A stretch of 64,000 bases of DNA. Origin: G965276765 sp965276825 (GTDB taxonomy: Bacteria > Actinomycetota > Acidimicrobiia > Acidimicrobiales > Palsa-688). The notes under the pieces were generated by a model. It ran no database searches. It was not told the origin of the DNA and worked only from the letters and a program-made list of their open reading frames with translations. Numbering within the stretch: position 1 is the first letter of the stretch; every line of letters starts with the position of its first letter. The position numbers and the translations under genes were made by a program. The stretch is from contig OZ255630.1 in assembly GCA_965276825.1 (NCBI GenBank), positions 558,001-622,000 on the forward strand. The letters are read 5' to 3'. Positions 51,408 through 61,643 of the stretch are shown here, in pieces.

Positions 51408-51617
51408 ATGGACCCGAGGCGACCGCTCTGCGCCGATTGCCAGGCCACCGCCGAGGGACCTGAGGACATCGCCGAGATCCTCTCTGCGGTCGACCAGTGG
51501 TCCGAGGGCCGGCACGTCTGCGTGGTGTGCGACCGGACCTTCTCGAGCCGGGCCCCGACGACCGACACGGTCGTGCTCGTGGGCGCCCTCACCTCCTCCG
51601 GTCACTCCCTCACCTGA
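51408..51617 (+). CDS. small protein with two CxxC pairs
   Basis: A 69-residue frame from ATG 51408. LCADCQATAEGP and HVCVVCDRTFSS form two CxxC pairs about 30 residues apart, like a small zinc ribbon. No other motif. The gene lies alone, upstream of the VIT1 gene by 160 bp. Expression is not certain. Confidence 0.5.
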   Translation: MDPRRPLCADCQATAEGPEDIAEILSAVDQWSEGRHVCVVCDRTFSSRAPTTDTVVLVGALTSSGHSLT

Positions 51618-51776
51618 CCGAGGCGTCACGCCGCCCGGCCGCCAACGAAGCCGGCTGGGTGGGCTGGCGCGTCCGGTGATCGCCGGCGCACCCGCGGGAC
51701 CGGCCGACTTCCTGCAAAGCGGCCAGGATGGGGGATGCTGGGGTGACCGGGAGACGGCCCCGCGAGGAGCGAGACG

Positions 51777-52532
51777 ATGACCAGCACCACCCAGAAGGCA
51801 CCGAGCCGCGGATTGTCCGCGTGGCTGAGCGGCGCCAGCTCCGACAGCCGGCACCGCGACGTCCAGGACAACGGGCCGCGGGCCGCGGTGCTCGGTGCCG
51901 GCGACGGCCTGATCACCAACGTGTCCCTGATCCTCGGTGTGGCCGGCGGCAGCACGGGAGGATCGTTCGTCCGCCTGGCCGGCGTGGCCGGCCTCCTGGC
52001 CGGTGCCTTCTCCATGGCCGCGGGCGAGCTGGTCTCGGTGCGGGCCCACGACGAGCTGGTGGCGCGCGAGATCGAGGTCGAGCGCGTCGAGCTGACCGAG
52101 GCCCCGGAGGCCGAGCAAAAAGAGCTGGCCGCCATGTACCGGGCCCGCGGCGTGCCCGCCGACGACGCCACGACGGTCGCCAAGATCCTCTCCGCCAACC
52201 ACGAGCTCGCCCTCGACACCCACACCCGCCTGGAGCTCGGGATCGACCCCGATCAGGAGGGTTCCGCCGGGTCGGCGGCGGTGGCGTCGCTGCTGTCGTT
52301 CGCCCTGGGGGCGTTGCTGCCACTGCTGCCGTGGTTCTTCGTCTCCGGGCCCGAGGCCGTGGTGGCCTCGGTGATCATCGGGGCAGTGTCCGCCGTCGCG
52401 CTCGGGGCCCTGATCGGCGCGGTCACCGGGCGCAGCAAGGTCAAGACGGCGATCCGCCAGCTGACCGCCGCCGTGGTCGCCGCCGGGGTGACCTACGGGG
52501 TCGGGGCGGCCCTCGGCGTCAGCGCCCCGTGA
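51777..52532 (+). CDS. VIT1/CCC1-family iron/manganese transporter
   Basis: A 251-residue membrane protein. The family signature is RAAVLGAGDGLITNVSLILG, then SMAAGELVSVRAHDELVARE with the charged cytosolic loop (EIEVERVELTEAPEAEQKEL), and three C-terminal segments (LLSFALGALLPLLPWFFVSG). Bacterial members export or sequester Fe2+/Mn2+. It is 4 bp upstream of the kinase gene and so is probably co-transcribed with the signalling triad. Confidence 0.9.
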   Translation: MTSTTQKAPSRGLSAWLSGASSDSRHRDVQDNGPRAAVLGAGDGLITNVSLILGVAGGSTGGSFVRLAGVAGLLAGAFSMAAGELVSVRAHDELVAREIEVERVELTEAPEAEQKELAAMYRARGVPADDATTVAKILSANHELALDTHTRLELGIDPDQEGSAGSAAVASLLSFALGALLPLLPWFFVSGPEAVVASVIIGAVSAVALGALIGAVTGRSKVKTAIRQLTAAVVAAGVTYGVGAALGVSAP

Positions 52533-52536
52533 TCCG

Positions 52537-54060
52537 ATGAGCCAGGCCCCCGGCTCGCCCCGCCCCACGTCGGGCCCGGGCGCGACGGTGGTGCGCCGGG
52601 GCGACCTACGAGTCGGTCCCCTCCTGGCCGAGGGCGGCGAGGGCCGGGTCCACGAGCTCGCCGACACCACGGCGACCCTCGTCAAGCTGTACCGGTCCCC
52701 GGTCCCCGCGGGCGAGGTGGAGGCCCTGGTGGGCTGGCCACTCGGCGTCGCGACCTTCGACCCGGCGCTGGCGGCCAGGGTGGCGGCGTCGGCCGCGTGG
52801 CCCGTCGCCGTGGTGGCCGACGACGCCGACCCGTCCCGAGCCGCAGGGATCCTACTGGCCAGGGCGCCCCGACGCTTCTCCGTGCGCCACCGCGACGGCC
52901 GCGTGCGCCTGGCGTCGCTCAGCTACCTGACCGCCCCGCCGGGCCAGCGGGTCGCCGCCTACGGCCTGGCCCTGCCGTCCAGGTTCTCCCCCGAGCGGAT
53001 CGGGGTCGTCTACGCCCTCGCCCGGCTGCTCGAGGCGTTCCAGGCGGCGACGCCGTCGATCAGCCACGGCGACCTGTCGGCCAAGAACGTGCTGTGGTCC
53101 CTCGAGCGCGGCCCCGAGGTGTTCGTGCTCGACTGCGACAGCGCGGCCCGCCACGGTGCGCTCGACACCGGCCCCGACGATCGGCGCAGGGCCATGACGC
53201 CGAACTGGGATGACCCGGCCGTCGCCCCCGGCGCCAACCCCACCCCCGACTCGGACAGGTACTCGCTCGCTCTGACCTTCCTCCGGGTCACCGGAGCGGC
53301 GCATTTCCCCATCCAGCAACGCCAACGCAGCGGGGACCCGCTCCACGTCGACATCGCCGTCCCTCCCGCCGCGGCCGTGCGCAGCCTGGCCGGTGACGCG
53401 CCGGTGTGGGACCTCTGTGAGCGCAGCCTGAGCCGGGACCGGCCGGCACAGCGGCCGGCGGCCGGCGAGTGGGTCGCCGCGCTCGAGCAGATCCTCGACG
53501 ACCTCGGCGCCATGCGCACCGTCAGAGCGGTGTGGGCCGCCCAGGGCGGCGGCGCGCCAGGTCGCACGCCCACCTCCCCTCCCGACAGGGCGGCGCGCCA
53601 CGGGCGTGACGTCACCGTCGTGCCGGTCGCCGGCGACAGCAGGGAGCCGGCGTGGAGGCGCATCGTTCCGATCCCCCGAGGTCCGGGGTTGCGCGGTGCC
53701 CCGGGGGCGCCGGCGCCCCGCCCCGCCCCGAGGGCGCCCCGGGTGCCCGTCGCGGCCACCGTGGCGGCCACCCCGGCCGGCGGGTACCGGCGCGCCGGCT
53801 CACCCTCCGGCGGACCGGGGCCGCAGCCGGCGCCGTCGCCCCCTCCGGTGCCGGTCAGGGTGGCGGCGCGCGCCGGAGCCGCCCGGGCCGCGGCGGCGTG
53901 GCTGCGCCTGCACCGGCGGATGGTGCGCGCCCTGGCGACGAGGGGGGAGCGGGCGACGGGCGTGGCGCGCCTCGCTGGCTGCCTGGTCGTCGACGTCGCC
54001 GCCCTGAGCGTGGCCCTGTTCGGGGCGGCCATGCTCTTCGCCCCGCTCCAGAGCATCTGA
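52537..54060 (+). CDS. protein kinase of a TerY-P type triad
   Basis: A 507-residue protein. The N-terminal part is kinase-like: glycine loop LLAEGGEGRVHEL, LVKLYRSPVPAGE with the ATP-binding Lys, catalytic loop ISHGDLSAKNVLWSLERG (His near 177, Asp near 179), and FVLDCDSAARHGALDTG in the DFG position. A Pro/Ala/Arg-rich linker and a final transmembrane segment (LVVDVAALSVALFGAAMLF) follow, so the kinase is probably membrane-tethered. vWA and PP2C genes follow in the same direction, as in TerY-P triads. Confidence 0.83.
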   Translation: MSQAPGSPRPTSGPGATVVRRGDLRVGPLLAEGGEGRVHELADTTATLVKLYRSPVPAGEVEALVGWPLGVATFDPALAARVAASAAWPVAVVADDADPSRAAGILLARAPRRFSVRHRDGRVRLASLSYLTAPPGQRVAAYGLALPSRFSPERIGVVYALARLLEAFQAATPSISHGDLSAKNVLWSLERGPEVFVLDCDSAARHGALDTGPDDRRRAMTPNWDDPAVAPGANPTPDSDRYSLALTFLRVTGAAHFPIQQRQRSGDPLHVDIAVPPAAAVRSLAGDAPVWDLCERSLSRDRPAQRPAAGEWVAALEQILDDLGAMRTVRAVWAAQGGGAPGRTPTSPPDRAARHGRDVTVVPVAGDSREPAWRRIVPIPRGPGLRGAPGAPAPRPAPRAPRVPVAATVAATPAGGYRRAGSPSGGPGPQPAPSPPPVPVRVAARAGAARAAAAWLRLHRRMVRALATRGERATGVARLAGCLVVDVAALSVALFGAAMLFAPLQSI

Positions 54061-54119
54061 GTCTGAGCGGCTGAGCATCTGAGCGGCTGAGCATCTGAGC
54101 GGCTGAGCATCTGAGCGGC
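54051..54119 (+). repeat. 16-bp tandem repeat after the kinase gene
   Basis: About four copies of a 16-bp unit (CTGAGCGGCTGAGCAT) run from the kinase stop codon into the intergenic space. The units contain stops in several frames and have no spacers, so this is a minisatellite, not a CRISPR array. Confidence 0.9.
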
Positions 54120-54199
54120 CGGCCGTCTCCTCAATCGGGCGTCTCCTCAGCCGGGCGTCGTTGGTCGTTCGCGCCGACCTCCGGTAGGTTCGCCTCGTC

Positions 54200-54907
54200 G
54201 TGGCCAATGAGCGAGTCGGTGTCGAGGAGCGGTACGCGGTCTTCCCCTTCTACCTGTGCCTCGACGTGTCGGCGTCGATGGCCGGCGACCCGGTCGACAG
54301 CGTCAACCGGCAGCTGCCGATGCTGCGCTCGGCCATCGGCGAGGACCCCGCCGTCGCCGAGGTCATCCGCCTGGGCGTGGTCACCTTCAGCGACGTGGCC
54401 CACACCCTGCTCACCCTCGCCGACCTGAGCATGGTCGAGGCGGTGCCCCCGGTCACCGCCCAGGGACGCACCTCCTACGCCGCCGCGTTCGACCACCTGC
54501 GCACGCTGATCGAGGACGACTACGCCGCCGGACGCCAGCACGGCGACCGGTGGTACCGGCCCGCGGTGCTCTTCGTCTCCGACGGCCGACCGACCGACGA
54601 TCCCGTCCGCTGGGAGGCGGCCCACGCCCGCCTCACCGACCCCGGCTGGAAGCGGCGGCCCAACATCCTCGCCTTCGGCTTCGGCGACGCCGACCCCGCG
54701 GTCCTGGCGAAGGTGGCCGAGTCCAAGCCCAACCGGGCGTTCATGGCCGCCGAGGGGGCCGAACCGGCCCGGATCGTGCCCGAGCTGATGGCCGGGCTGA
54801 TCCAGTCGATCGTGAGCTCATCGGCCAGCGTGTACACCGGTGAGGCGCAGCTGGTCCCCCCGGAGCTGCCGAGCATGCAGCCCATCCCCGTCGACCCGCT
54901 CGACTGA
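54200..54907 (+). CDS. TerY-like von Willebrand factor A protein
   Basis: A 235-residue vWA protein starting at GTG 54200. The MIDAS is complete: FYLCLDVSASMAGDPVDSVN, then TAQGRTSYAAAFDHLRTLIE, then LFVSDGRPTDDPVRWEAAHA. It fits TerY-like proteins that accompany a PP2C and a kinase. After the stop at 54905-54907 the same frame stays open for 27 codons of VRPDT-type repeat, ending in a GTGA that overlaps the PP2C start. The stop may therefore be a late truncation. Confidence 0.88.
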   Translation: MANERVGVEERYAVFPFYLCLDVSASMAGDPVDSVNRQLPMLRSAIGEDPAVAEVIRLGVVTFSDVAHTLLTLADLSMVEAVPPVTAQGRTSYAAAFDHLRTLIEDDYAAGRQHGDRWYRPAVLFVSDGRPTDDPVRWEAAHARLTDPGWKRRPNILAFGFGDADPAVLAKVAESKPNRAFMAAEGAEPARIVPELMAGLIQSIVSSSASVYTGEAQLVPPELPSMQPIPVDPLD

Positions 54908-54910
54908 ACC

Positions 54911-54970
54911 GTGCGGCCCGACACCGTGCTGCCCGACACCATGCGGCCCGACAGCGTGCGGCCCGACACC
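54911..54970 (+). repeat. 15-bp tandem repeat between the vWA and PP2C genes
   Basis: Four 15-bp units (GTGCGGCCCGACACC and variants) lie directly behind the vWA stop. In the vWA frame they encode Val-Arg-Pro-Asp-Thr-like pentapeptides. Confidence 0.92.
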
Positions 54971-54987
54971 GTGACCGATTCACCCAG

Positions 54988-55848
54988 GTGACCGAGGCGG
55001 GCGTCGAGGCGGCGCGGTCGTTCGGGCGCCCCTCGGAGGCGTCGGAGCGCCCGGCCAGGCTGCGCCCTGCGGGGTCGGTCACCGACGCGGGTGTGCGCGC
55101 CGACGGCGGCCGGGCCGGTCCGTGGGACCTGCGGGCCGCGTCGGTGGCCGGGGTGCGCCACCGCCTGGCCGGAGCGGCCGGCGACGACGCCTACGCCTGG
55201 CGCCTCGTCGGAGCTGAGGACTCGGGGCAGGTCCTGGTGGTGGCCGTGGCGGACGGTGTCGGGGCCGTGGCCGGATCGGCGGCCGCGTCACGCGCCGCGG
55301 TGCTGGCCGGGTGCGATGCGCTCGAGCGGACGCTCGACCCGGCCGCCCCCGACCCGGTAAACGTCGCCGTGGCCGGCAGCGAGGCCGTGGGAGAGGCGGT
55401 GGCCGCCGCCGGGCGGGCCGTCGAGCTCGCCGGCGGCGCGACGACCCTGGTCGTCGCCGCGCTGGGCCCCGCAGGAATGGGCTGGGCCGCCCGCATCGGC
55501 GACAGCACCGCCCTCGTCCTCGAGCGTGGCGCCTGGCGTTGGCTCTGGCCCGACCAGACCGACCCCGACCGGCCGGCATCCACCGCCACCGCCGCCCTGC
55601 CCGCAGCCGACCCCGACGTGGAGGTCGCCGCCGTCCACCTCACGCCGGGTGACCGGCTGGTCCTCGTGACCGACGGCGTCGGTGACCCGCTGCGCGACGG
55701 ACCGACGACCGTCGCCCCTGCGCTCGCCGCCGCCCTCGCCGGGGACCCCGGCCCGGTCGAGCTGGCCGCCCTCGTGGACTTCTCCCGGCAGGGGTGCCTC
55801 GACGACCGGACCCTCGTCGTCCTGCGCTGGGAGCCGCCGGCGGGCTGA
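54988..55848 (+). CDS. PP2C-family serine/threonine phosphatase of the triad
   Basis: A 286-residue PP2C-like phosphatase starting at GTG 54988. Metal-binding motifs: AAGDDAYAWRLV, VAVADGVGAVAGSAAASRAA with DGxG, GWAARIGDSTALVLERG, LVLVTDGVGDPLRDG and CLDDRTLVVLRWEPP. It probably reverses the phosphorylation made by the kinase at 52537, acting on the vWA protein or its targets. The N-terminal 40 residues are poorly conserved, so the start is uncertain. Confidence 0.88.
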   Translation: MTEAGVEAARSFGRPSEASERPARLRPAGSVTDAGVRADGGRAGPWDLRAASVAGVRHRLAGAAGDDAYAWRLVGAEDSGQVLVVAVADGVGAVAGSAAASRAAVLAGCDALERTLDPAAPDPVNVAVAGSEAVGEAVAAAGRAVELAGGATTLVVAALGPAGMGWAARIGDSTALVLERGAWRWLWPDQTDPDRPASTATAALPAADPDVEVAAVHLTPGDRLVLVTDGVGDPLRDGPTTVAPALAAALAGDPGPVELAALVDFSRQGCLDDRTLVVLRWEPPAG

Positions 55849-55893
55849 GGGCAGGGCGGCGTGGGCCTCGGTAGGCTCCGCCATACTCGTGCG

Positions 55894-58605
55894 GTGGCGA
55901 CCCCAGCGCACGGAGCCAGCGACGACATCCGCCTTCTCGGCCGGCTGCTCGGCGAGGTCATCGCCGAGCAGGCCGGCCCCGACGTCCTCGACGTCGTCGA
56001 AGCCGTCCGCCAGGCCGCGACCGAAGGCCGGCGGGGGACCGGCGCGCACGGCCAACTGGCCGCACTGCTCGCCGCCTGCAGCGACGAGGAGGTGCTCCAC
56101 GTCGTGCGGGCCTTCAGCTACTTCTCCTTCCTGGCCAACCTGGCCGAGGACGTGGCCGACAACCGCGCGGCCAGGGCCGCCCGTCGCGACGGCGCGGCCG
56201 GCCCCGGCACCCTCGCCCACGCGGTCGCCCACCTCGGGCCCGACGCCGGCCGGATCGACGACCTGTGGGTGGCCCCCGTGCTCACCGCCCACCCGACCCA
56301 GGTGCGCCGGCGCACCTCCCTCGACCGGGGCCGGGAGATCACCCGGATGCTGGCCGGGCGCGACGTCGGCGGGTACGACGAGGGCGAGACGGCGACCCTC
56401 GAGGCGGCGCTGCGCGTCGAGATCCTCGTCCTCTGGCAGACCGCCATCCTGCGCGGCTCCCGCCTCCGGGTGCGCGACGAGATCAACGAGATGCTCCACT
56501 ACTACGACCTGTCGCTCTTCGACGAGGTCCCCGAGCTGCAGGGCCGCTACGAGCGGGCCGTCGGCGCAGCCACCGGCCACGGCGGGGACCGGCCGCCGGT
56601 GGTCAGGATGGGCTCGTGGATCGGTGGCGACCGGGACGGCAACCCCTACGTCACCGGCGACGTGCTCGCCTACGCGGTGGAGCGGCACACCACCGTGGCC
56701 CTCGCCCACCACCTCGACGACCTGCGGCGCCTGGCCATCGAGCTTTCGCTGTCGGCCAACCTGGTGCGCTGCTCCCAGACGGTCGAGGCGATGGCCGAGG
56801 CCTCGGGCGACACGTCACCGTTCCGCGTCGAGGAGCCCTACCGCCGGGCCATGAACGGTTGCTACGCCCGGCTGGCCGCCACCGCCCGCACCCTGGTCGG
56901 CCACGTCCCCGCCCCCGGGCCGAGGGCGGTGCTCGAGCCCTACGGCGACCCGGCGGAGCTGGTCACCGACCTGCGCGCCGTCGAGGCGTCCCTGGCCGCC
57001 CACGGCGCCGCCACCCTCGCCGAGGCGCGTGTCGCCCCGGTCCGCCGGTCGGTCGAGGCCTTCGGCTTCCACCTGGCGTCGCTCGACCTCCGGCAGAACT
57101 CCGAGGTCCACGAGATCGTCGTCGCCGAGCTGCTCGCCGCCGCCGGTGTCCACCCGGACTACCTCGGGCTCGATGAGGACAGCCGGGTCTCGCTGCTCGG
57201 CGCGGAGCTCGACCAGCCCCGCCTGCTCAGCAGCCCGTTCGCCGAGCACAGCGAGGTGACCGCCGGCGAGCTGGCCGTGGCCCGGGAGGCGGCCCGCGCC
57301 CTCGACACGGTCGGGCCGCCCATGATCCGCCACTACGTCATCTCGAAGTGCACGTCGGTCTCCGACGTGCTCGAGGTGGCGGTGGTGCTCAAGGAGGTCG
57401 GCCTGTACCGGCCGGGAGGACAGGGCCGGCCGCCTGCGCTGGCCGTCGACATCGTGCCGCTCTTCGAGACCATCGAGGATCTCGCCGGCGCCGGGGCCAC
57501 CCTCGACGCGCTCGTCGGCCTCCCTCGCTGGCGGCAGGTGATCGCCCAGCGGGACGGGTGGCAGGAGGTGATGGTCGGCTACTCCGACTCCAACAAGGAC
57601 GGCGGCTACCTCACCTCCAACTGGTCCCTCTACCGCGCTGAGCAGGAGCTGGTCGCCGTGGCCAGGCGCCGAGGCGTGCGGCTCCGGCTCTTCCACGGCC
57701 GCGGGGGCGCCGTCGGCCGCGGCGGCGGCCCGACCTACGAGGCCATCAGGGCCCAGCCACCCGGCAGCGTGCGCGGCGCGGTCCGCGTCACCGAGCAGGG
57801 CGAGGTCATCGCCGCGACCTACTCCGATCCCGGTCACGCCAGGCGCGGCCTGGAGGCCCTCGTCGCCGCCGGTGTCGAGGCGACGGTCACCGACGACGAC
57901 GGCCTCGGCGGCGAGGCGCAGGCCTGGACCGCACTCGTCGCCGACCTGTCCGGGCGCGCGCAGGACGCCTACCGCTCCCTCGTCTACGGCACCGACGGCT
58001 TCGTCGACTGGTTCCGCACCGTCACGCCGGTGCGCGAGATCGCCGAGCTCAACATCGGCAGCCGGCCGGCGTCGCGCAAGCCGTCGAGCCGGGTCGAGGA
58101 CCTCCGGGCCATCCCCTGGGTCTTTAGCTGGAGCCAGATCCGGCTGATGCTGCCCGGCTGGTACGGCGTCGGCTCCGCCGTGTCGTCGTGGCTCGGCGAG
58201 CATCCCGACGGGCGCCCCACCCTGACCGCGATGTACCGGCGTTGGCCGTGGTGGCGGTCGGTGCTGGCCAACATGGAGATGGTCCTCGCCAAGACCGACC
58301 TCGGCATCGCCGGCCGCTACGCCGAGCTGGCCGAGGACGGCGGGGGGATCTTCGAGCGCATCACCGCCGAGCACGCCCGCACGCTCGCGGTGCTCCTGGA
58401 TGTCACCGGGCAGGACCGGCTGCTCGCCGACAGCCCGGACCTGGCCAGGTCGCTGCGCAACCGGATCCCGTACCTCGATCCGCTCAACGAGCTCCAGGTG
58501 TCGCTGCTGCGGCGCTGGCGCGCCGGTGACCGGGACCGGGTGGTGCAGGTCGGCATCCAGGTCACCCTCAACGGTCTGGCCACCGGGCTGCGCAACAGCG
58601 GCTGA
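55894..58605 (+). CDS. ppc: phosphoenolpyruvate carboxylase
   Basis: Anaplerotic carboxylation of PEP to oxaloacetate. A 903-residue protein (GTG 55894; GTG 55861 is alternative). Catalytic motifs are complete: VLTAHPTQVRRRT, WIGGDRDGNPYVT, MVGYSDSNKDGGYLTSNW, LFHGRGGAVGRGGGPTYEA, VRVTEQGEVIAATYSDPGH and LNIGSRPASRKPSS. CATACT just upstream of 55894 looks like a -10 box, so the transcript may be leaderless. The gene lies 45 bp downstream of the PP2C gene. Confidence 0.97.
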   Translation: MATPAHGASDDIRLLGRLLGEVIAEQAGPDVLDVVEAVRQAATEGRRGTGAHGQLAALLAACSDEEVLHVVRAFSYFSFLANLAEDVADNRAARAARRDGAAGPGTLAHAVAHLGPDAGRIDDLWVAPVLTAHPTQVRRRTSLDRGREITRMLAGRDVGGYDEGETATLEAALRVEILVLWQTAILRGSRLRVRDEINEMLHYYDLSLFDEVPELQGRYERAVGAATGHGGDRPPVVRMGSWIGGDRDGNPYVTGDVLAYAVERHTTVALAHHLDDLRRLAIELSLSANLVRCSQTVEAMAEASGDTSPFRVEEPYRRAMNGCYARLAATARTLVGHVPAPGPRAVLEPYGDPAELVTDLRAVEASLAAHGAATLAEARVAPVRRSVEAFGFHLASLDLRQNSEVHEIVVAELLAAAGVHPDYLGLDEDSRVSLLGAELDQPRLLSSPFAEHSEVTAGELAVAREAARALDTVGPPMIRHYVISKCTSVSDVLEVAVVLKEVGLYRPGGQGRPPALAVDIVPLFETIEDLAGAGATLDALVGLPRWRQVIAQRDGWQEVMVGYSDSNKDGGYLTSNWSLYRAEQELVAVARRRGVRLRLFHGRGGAVGRGGGPTYEAIRAQPPGSVRGAVRVTEQGEVIAATYSDPGHARRGLEALVAAGVEATVTDDDGLGGEAQAWTALVADLSGRAQDAYRSLVYGTDGFVDWFRTVTPVREIAELNIGSRPASRKPSSRVEDLRAIPWVFSWSQIRLMLPGWYGVGSAVSSWLGEHPDGRPTLTAMYRRWPWWRSVLANMEMVLAKTDLGIAGRYAELAEDGGGIFERITAEHARTLAVLLDVTGQDRLLADSPDLARSLRNRIPYLDPLNELQVSLLRRWRAGDRDRVVQVGIQVTLNGLATGLRNSG

Positions 58606-58640
58606 GCCCTCCACCGCCGCCGGGGGAGCAGACTGGGGCC

Positions 58641-59228
58641 ATGGGACGAGTCCACGACCACATCGACGAGCGCCTCGGCGCGTTCATCGAGGCCCAGCCG
58701 GTGTTCTTCGTGGCCACCGCGTCCCTCGACCCGGACGGCACCGTCAACTGCTCACCCAAGGGCAACCGGGCGGAGCTGGCGGTGACCGCGCCCGACCGAA
58801 TCGCGTACCTGGAGCAGACCGGCAGCGGCATCGAGACCGTCGCCCACCTGGCCGACAACGGCCGCATCGTGGTCATGCTCTGCGCCTTCGACGGGCCGCC
58901 CCGGATCGTCCGCCTCCACGGCCACGGCACCGTCCACCCGGTCGGGTCGGCCGGCTTCGACGCCCTGGCCGGCCGGTTCCCCGGCGCCGCGGCGGTGGGC
59001 GTCCGGGCGATCATCGAGGTCTCCGTGCGCCGGATCGCCGACTCCTGCGGGTACGGCGTGCCGCTCATGGACTTTCGCACCCACCGCGGGCAGATGGACG
59101 ACTGGGCGGACCGCAAGGGACCCGACGGCATCGCCGAGTACCAGGCGCAGCGCAACGCGACGAGCATCGACGGCCTGGCCGGCCTGCCCGCCGCCGTCGC
59201 CGTCCCCGCCGACGGTGGTGCGGCCTAG
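58641..59228 (+). CDS. pyridoxamine 5'-phosphate oxidase-family protein
   Basis: A 195-residue flavin-fold protein starting at ATG 58641. The PPOX-type split barrel is shown by PVFFVATASLDPDGTVNCSP, KGNRAELAVTAPDRIAYLEQ, NGRIVVMLCAFDGPPRIVRL and HGHGTVHPVGSAGFDALAGR. Such proteins bind FMN or F420 and reduce small substrates; most are not vitamin B6 oxidases. It follows ppc by 35 bp. Confidence 0.85.
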   Translation: MGRVHDHIDERLGAFIEAQPVFFVATASLDPDGTVNCSPKGNRAELAVTAPDRIAYLEQTGSGIETVAHLADNGRIVVMLCAFDGPPRIVRLHGHGTVHPVGSAGFDALAGRFPGAAAVGVRAIIEVSVRRIADSCGYGVPLMDFRTHRGQMDDWADRKGPDGIAEYQAQRNATSIDGLAGLPAAVAVPADGGAA

Positions 59229-59288
59229 GGTTCCCGAGGGTCCGTCCGTGGAGGGGCGGGCCGACTCGAGCATCCAAGGAGAGCGGCT

Positions 59289-60008
59289 GTGTCCTCGTCC
59301 GACCTGACCATCGACACCCCCGAGGGCCCGATGCCGGCCTACGTGGCCACCCCGGAGGGCGACGTCCGCGGCGGCCTGGTCGTGATCCAGGAGGCGTTCG
59401 GGGTCACCACCCACATCGAGCGCGTGGCCAGGCGCTTCGCCGAGGCCGGCTGGCTCGCCGTCGCGCCGGCGCTGTTCCACCGGCAGGGGTCGCCGGTGCT
59501 CGGGTACGGGGAGTTCGACAAGGTCCGGCCCATCATGGGTCAGCTCACCGCCGAGGGCATCCACGACGACCTGATCGCCACCCTCGACCACCTCGACGGC
59601 GAAGGCCTCCCCGCCCCCCGCACCGGAGTCGTCGGCTTCTGCATGGGTGGCAGCGTGGCCCTCGTCGCGGGCACCCTCCGCCCGCTCGGCGCGGCCGTCA
59701 CGTACTACGGCGGCGGGCTGGCCGAGGGCCGCTTCGGCTTCCCGCCGCTGGTCGACCTGGCCCCGACGCTGCTGGCGCCGTGGCTCGGCCAGTTCGGTGA
59801 CCTCGACAAGGGCATACCCATCGACCAAGTGGAGGCGCTGCGCGCCGCGGCGGCGACCGCCCAGGTCGACACCGAGGTCGTCCGCTACCCGGACGCGGAC
59901 CACGGCTTCAACTGCGACGACCGCCCCGCCGTGTACCACCAGACCGCCGCCGCCCAGGCCTGGCAGCGCACCCTCGACTGGCTGGACGCCCACGTGCTGG
60001 CCGTCTGA
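59289..60008 (+). CDS. dienelactone hydrolase-family protein
   Basis: A 239-residue alpha/beta hydrolase with GTG start at 59289 and AAGGAGAG 6 bases before. The Cys nucleophile of dienelactone hydrolases is in GVVGFCMGGSVALVAG, with EAFG near residue 35, the Asp in VRYPDADHGFNCDDR and the His in the same motif. It hydrolyses lactones in aromatic degradation or acts as a general carboxymethylenebutenolidase. The gene is last in its direction before a 271-bp gap. Confidence 0.9.
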   Translation: MSSSDLTIDTPEGPMPAYVATPEGDVRGGLVVIQEAFGVTTHIERVARRFAEAGWLAVAPALFHRQGSPVLGYGEFDKVRPIMGQLTAEGIHDDLIATLDHLDGEGLPAPRTGVVGFCMGGSVALVAGTLRPLGAAVTYYGGGLAEGRFGFPPLVDLAPTLLAPWLGQFGDLDKGIPIDQVEALRAAAATAQVDTEVVRYPDADHGFNCDDRPAVYHQTAAAQAWQRTLDWLDAHVLAV

Positions 60009-60059
60009 GGTCCTGCGGGCCCTGGGGGCGAGCGGGCCGGCGAGCCCGGCGTTCAGGGT

Positions 60060-60130
60060 TCAGCGGTTCGGCGGTTCGGCGGCCCGATTGTCTCGAGGGC
60101 GATCGCCAGGGTGCGGCGGTTCGGCGGTCG
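60060..60130. repeat. GCGGTTCG-type short repeats in an intergenic gap
   Basis: The 271-bp gap between the dienelactone hydrolase and the convergent acyl-CoA dehydrogenase contains overlapping GCGGTTCG units (about 60063-60080 and again near 60115-60129). No gene, RNA or clear terminator is seen in the gap. Confidence 0.6.
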
Positions 60131-60279
60131 CTCGACGGCGCAGGGCGCGGGTTCGTGACCTCGGAAACGGGACGGGGGGTGCCCGCCGGCGGCAGGTCCA
60201 GTCGTGGGCGCCGCCCGCCAGCGGGGGGCGCCCGCGGGGTGATGGACGGTGGCGCCGGGAGCGCCCGGCGCGCGCCGGG

Positions 60280-61482
<1,203 letters not shown>

Positions 61483-61643
61483 GGCACTCCCTCCCTGGAC
61501 CCTGCGGGCCACTCGAACACGGCGGCGGCGCACCGCAGCCACCGGGGTCCACCCCGGCCAGGAGAACGATGCTAACCCTCCGGAGCACGCACCAGGGCGG
61601 GTGACGCAGAGCCGCGGCACCCAACGCGTAGCATCGGCGTTTC

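Noticed and set aside
54051..54119. Repeat block considered as a CRISPR array
   Set aside because: Units are directly adjacent with no spacers, the total length is only about 70 bp and no cas gene is present.
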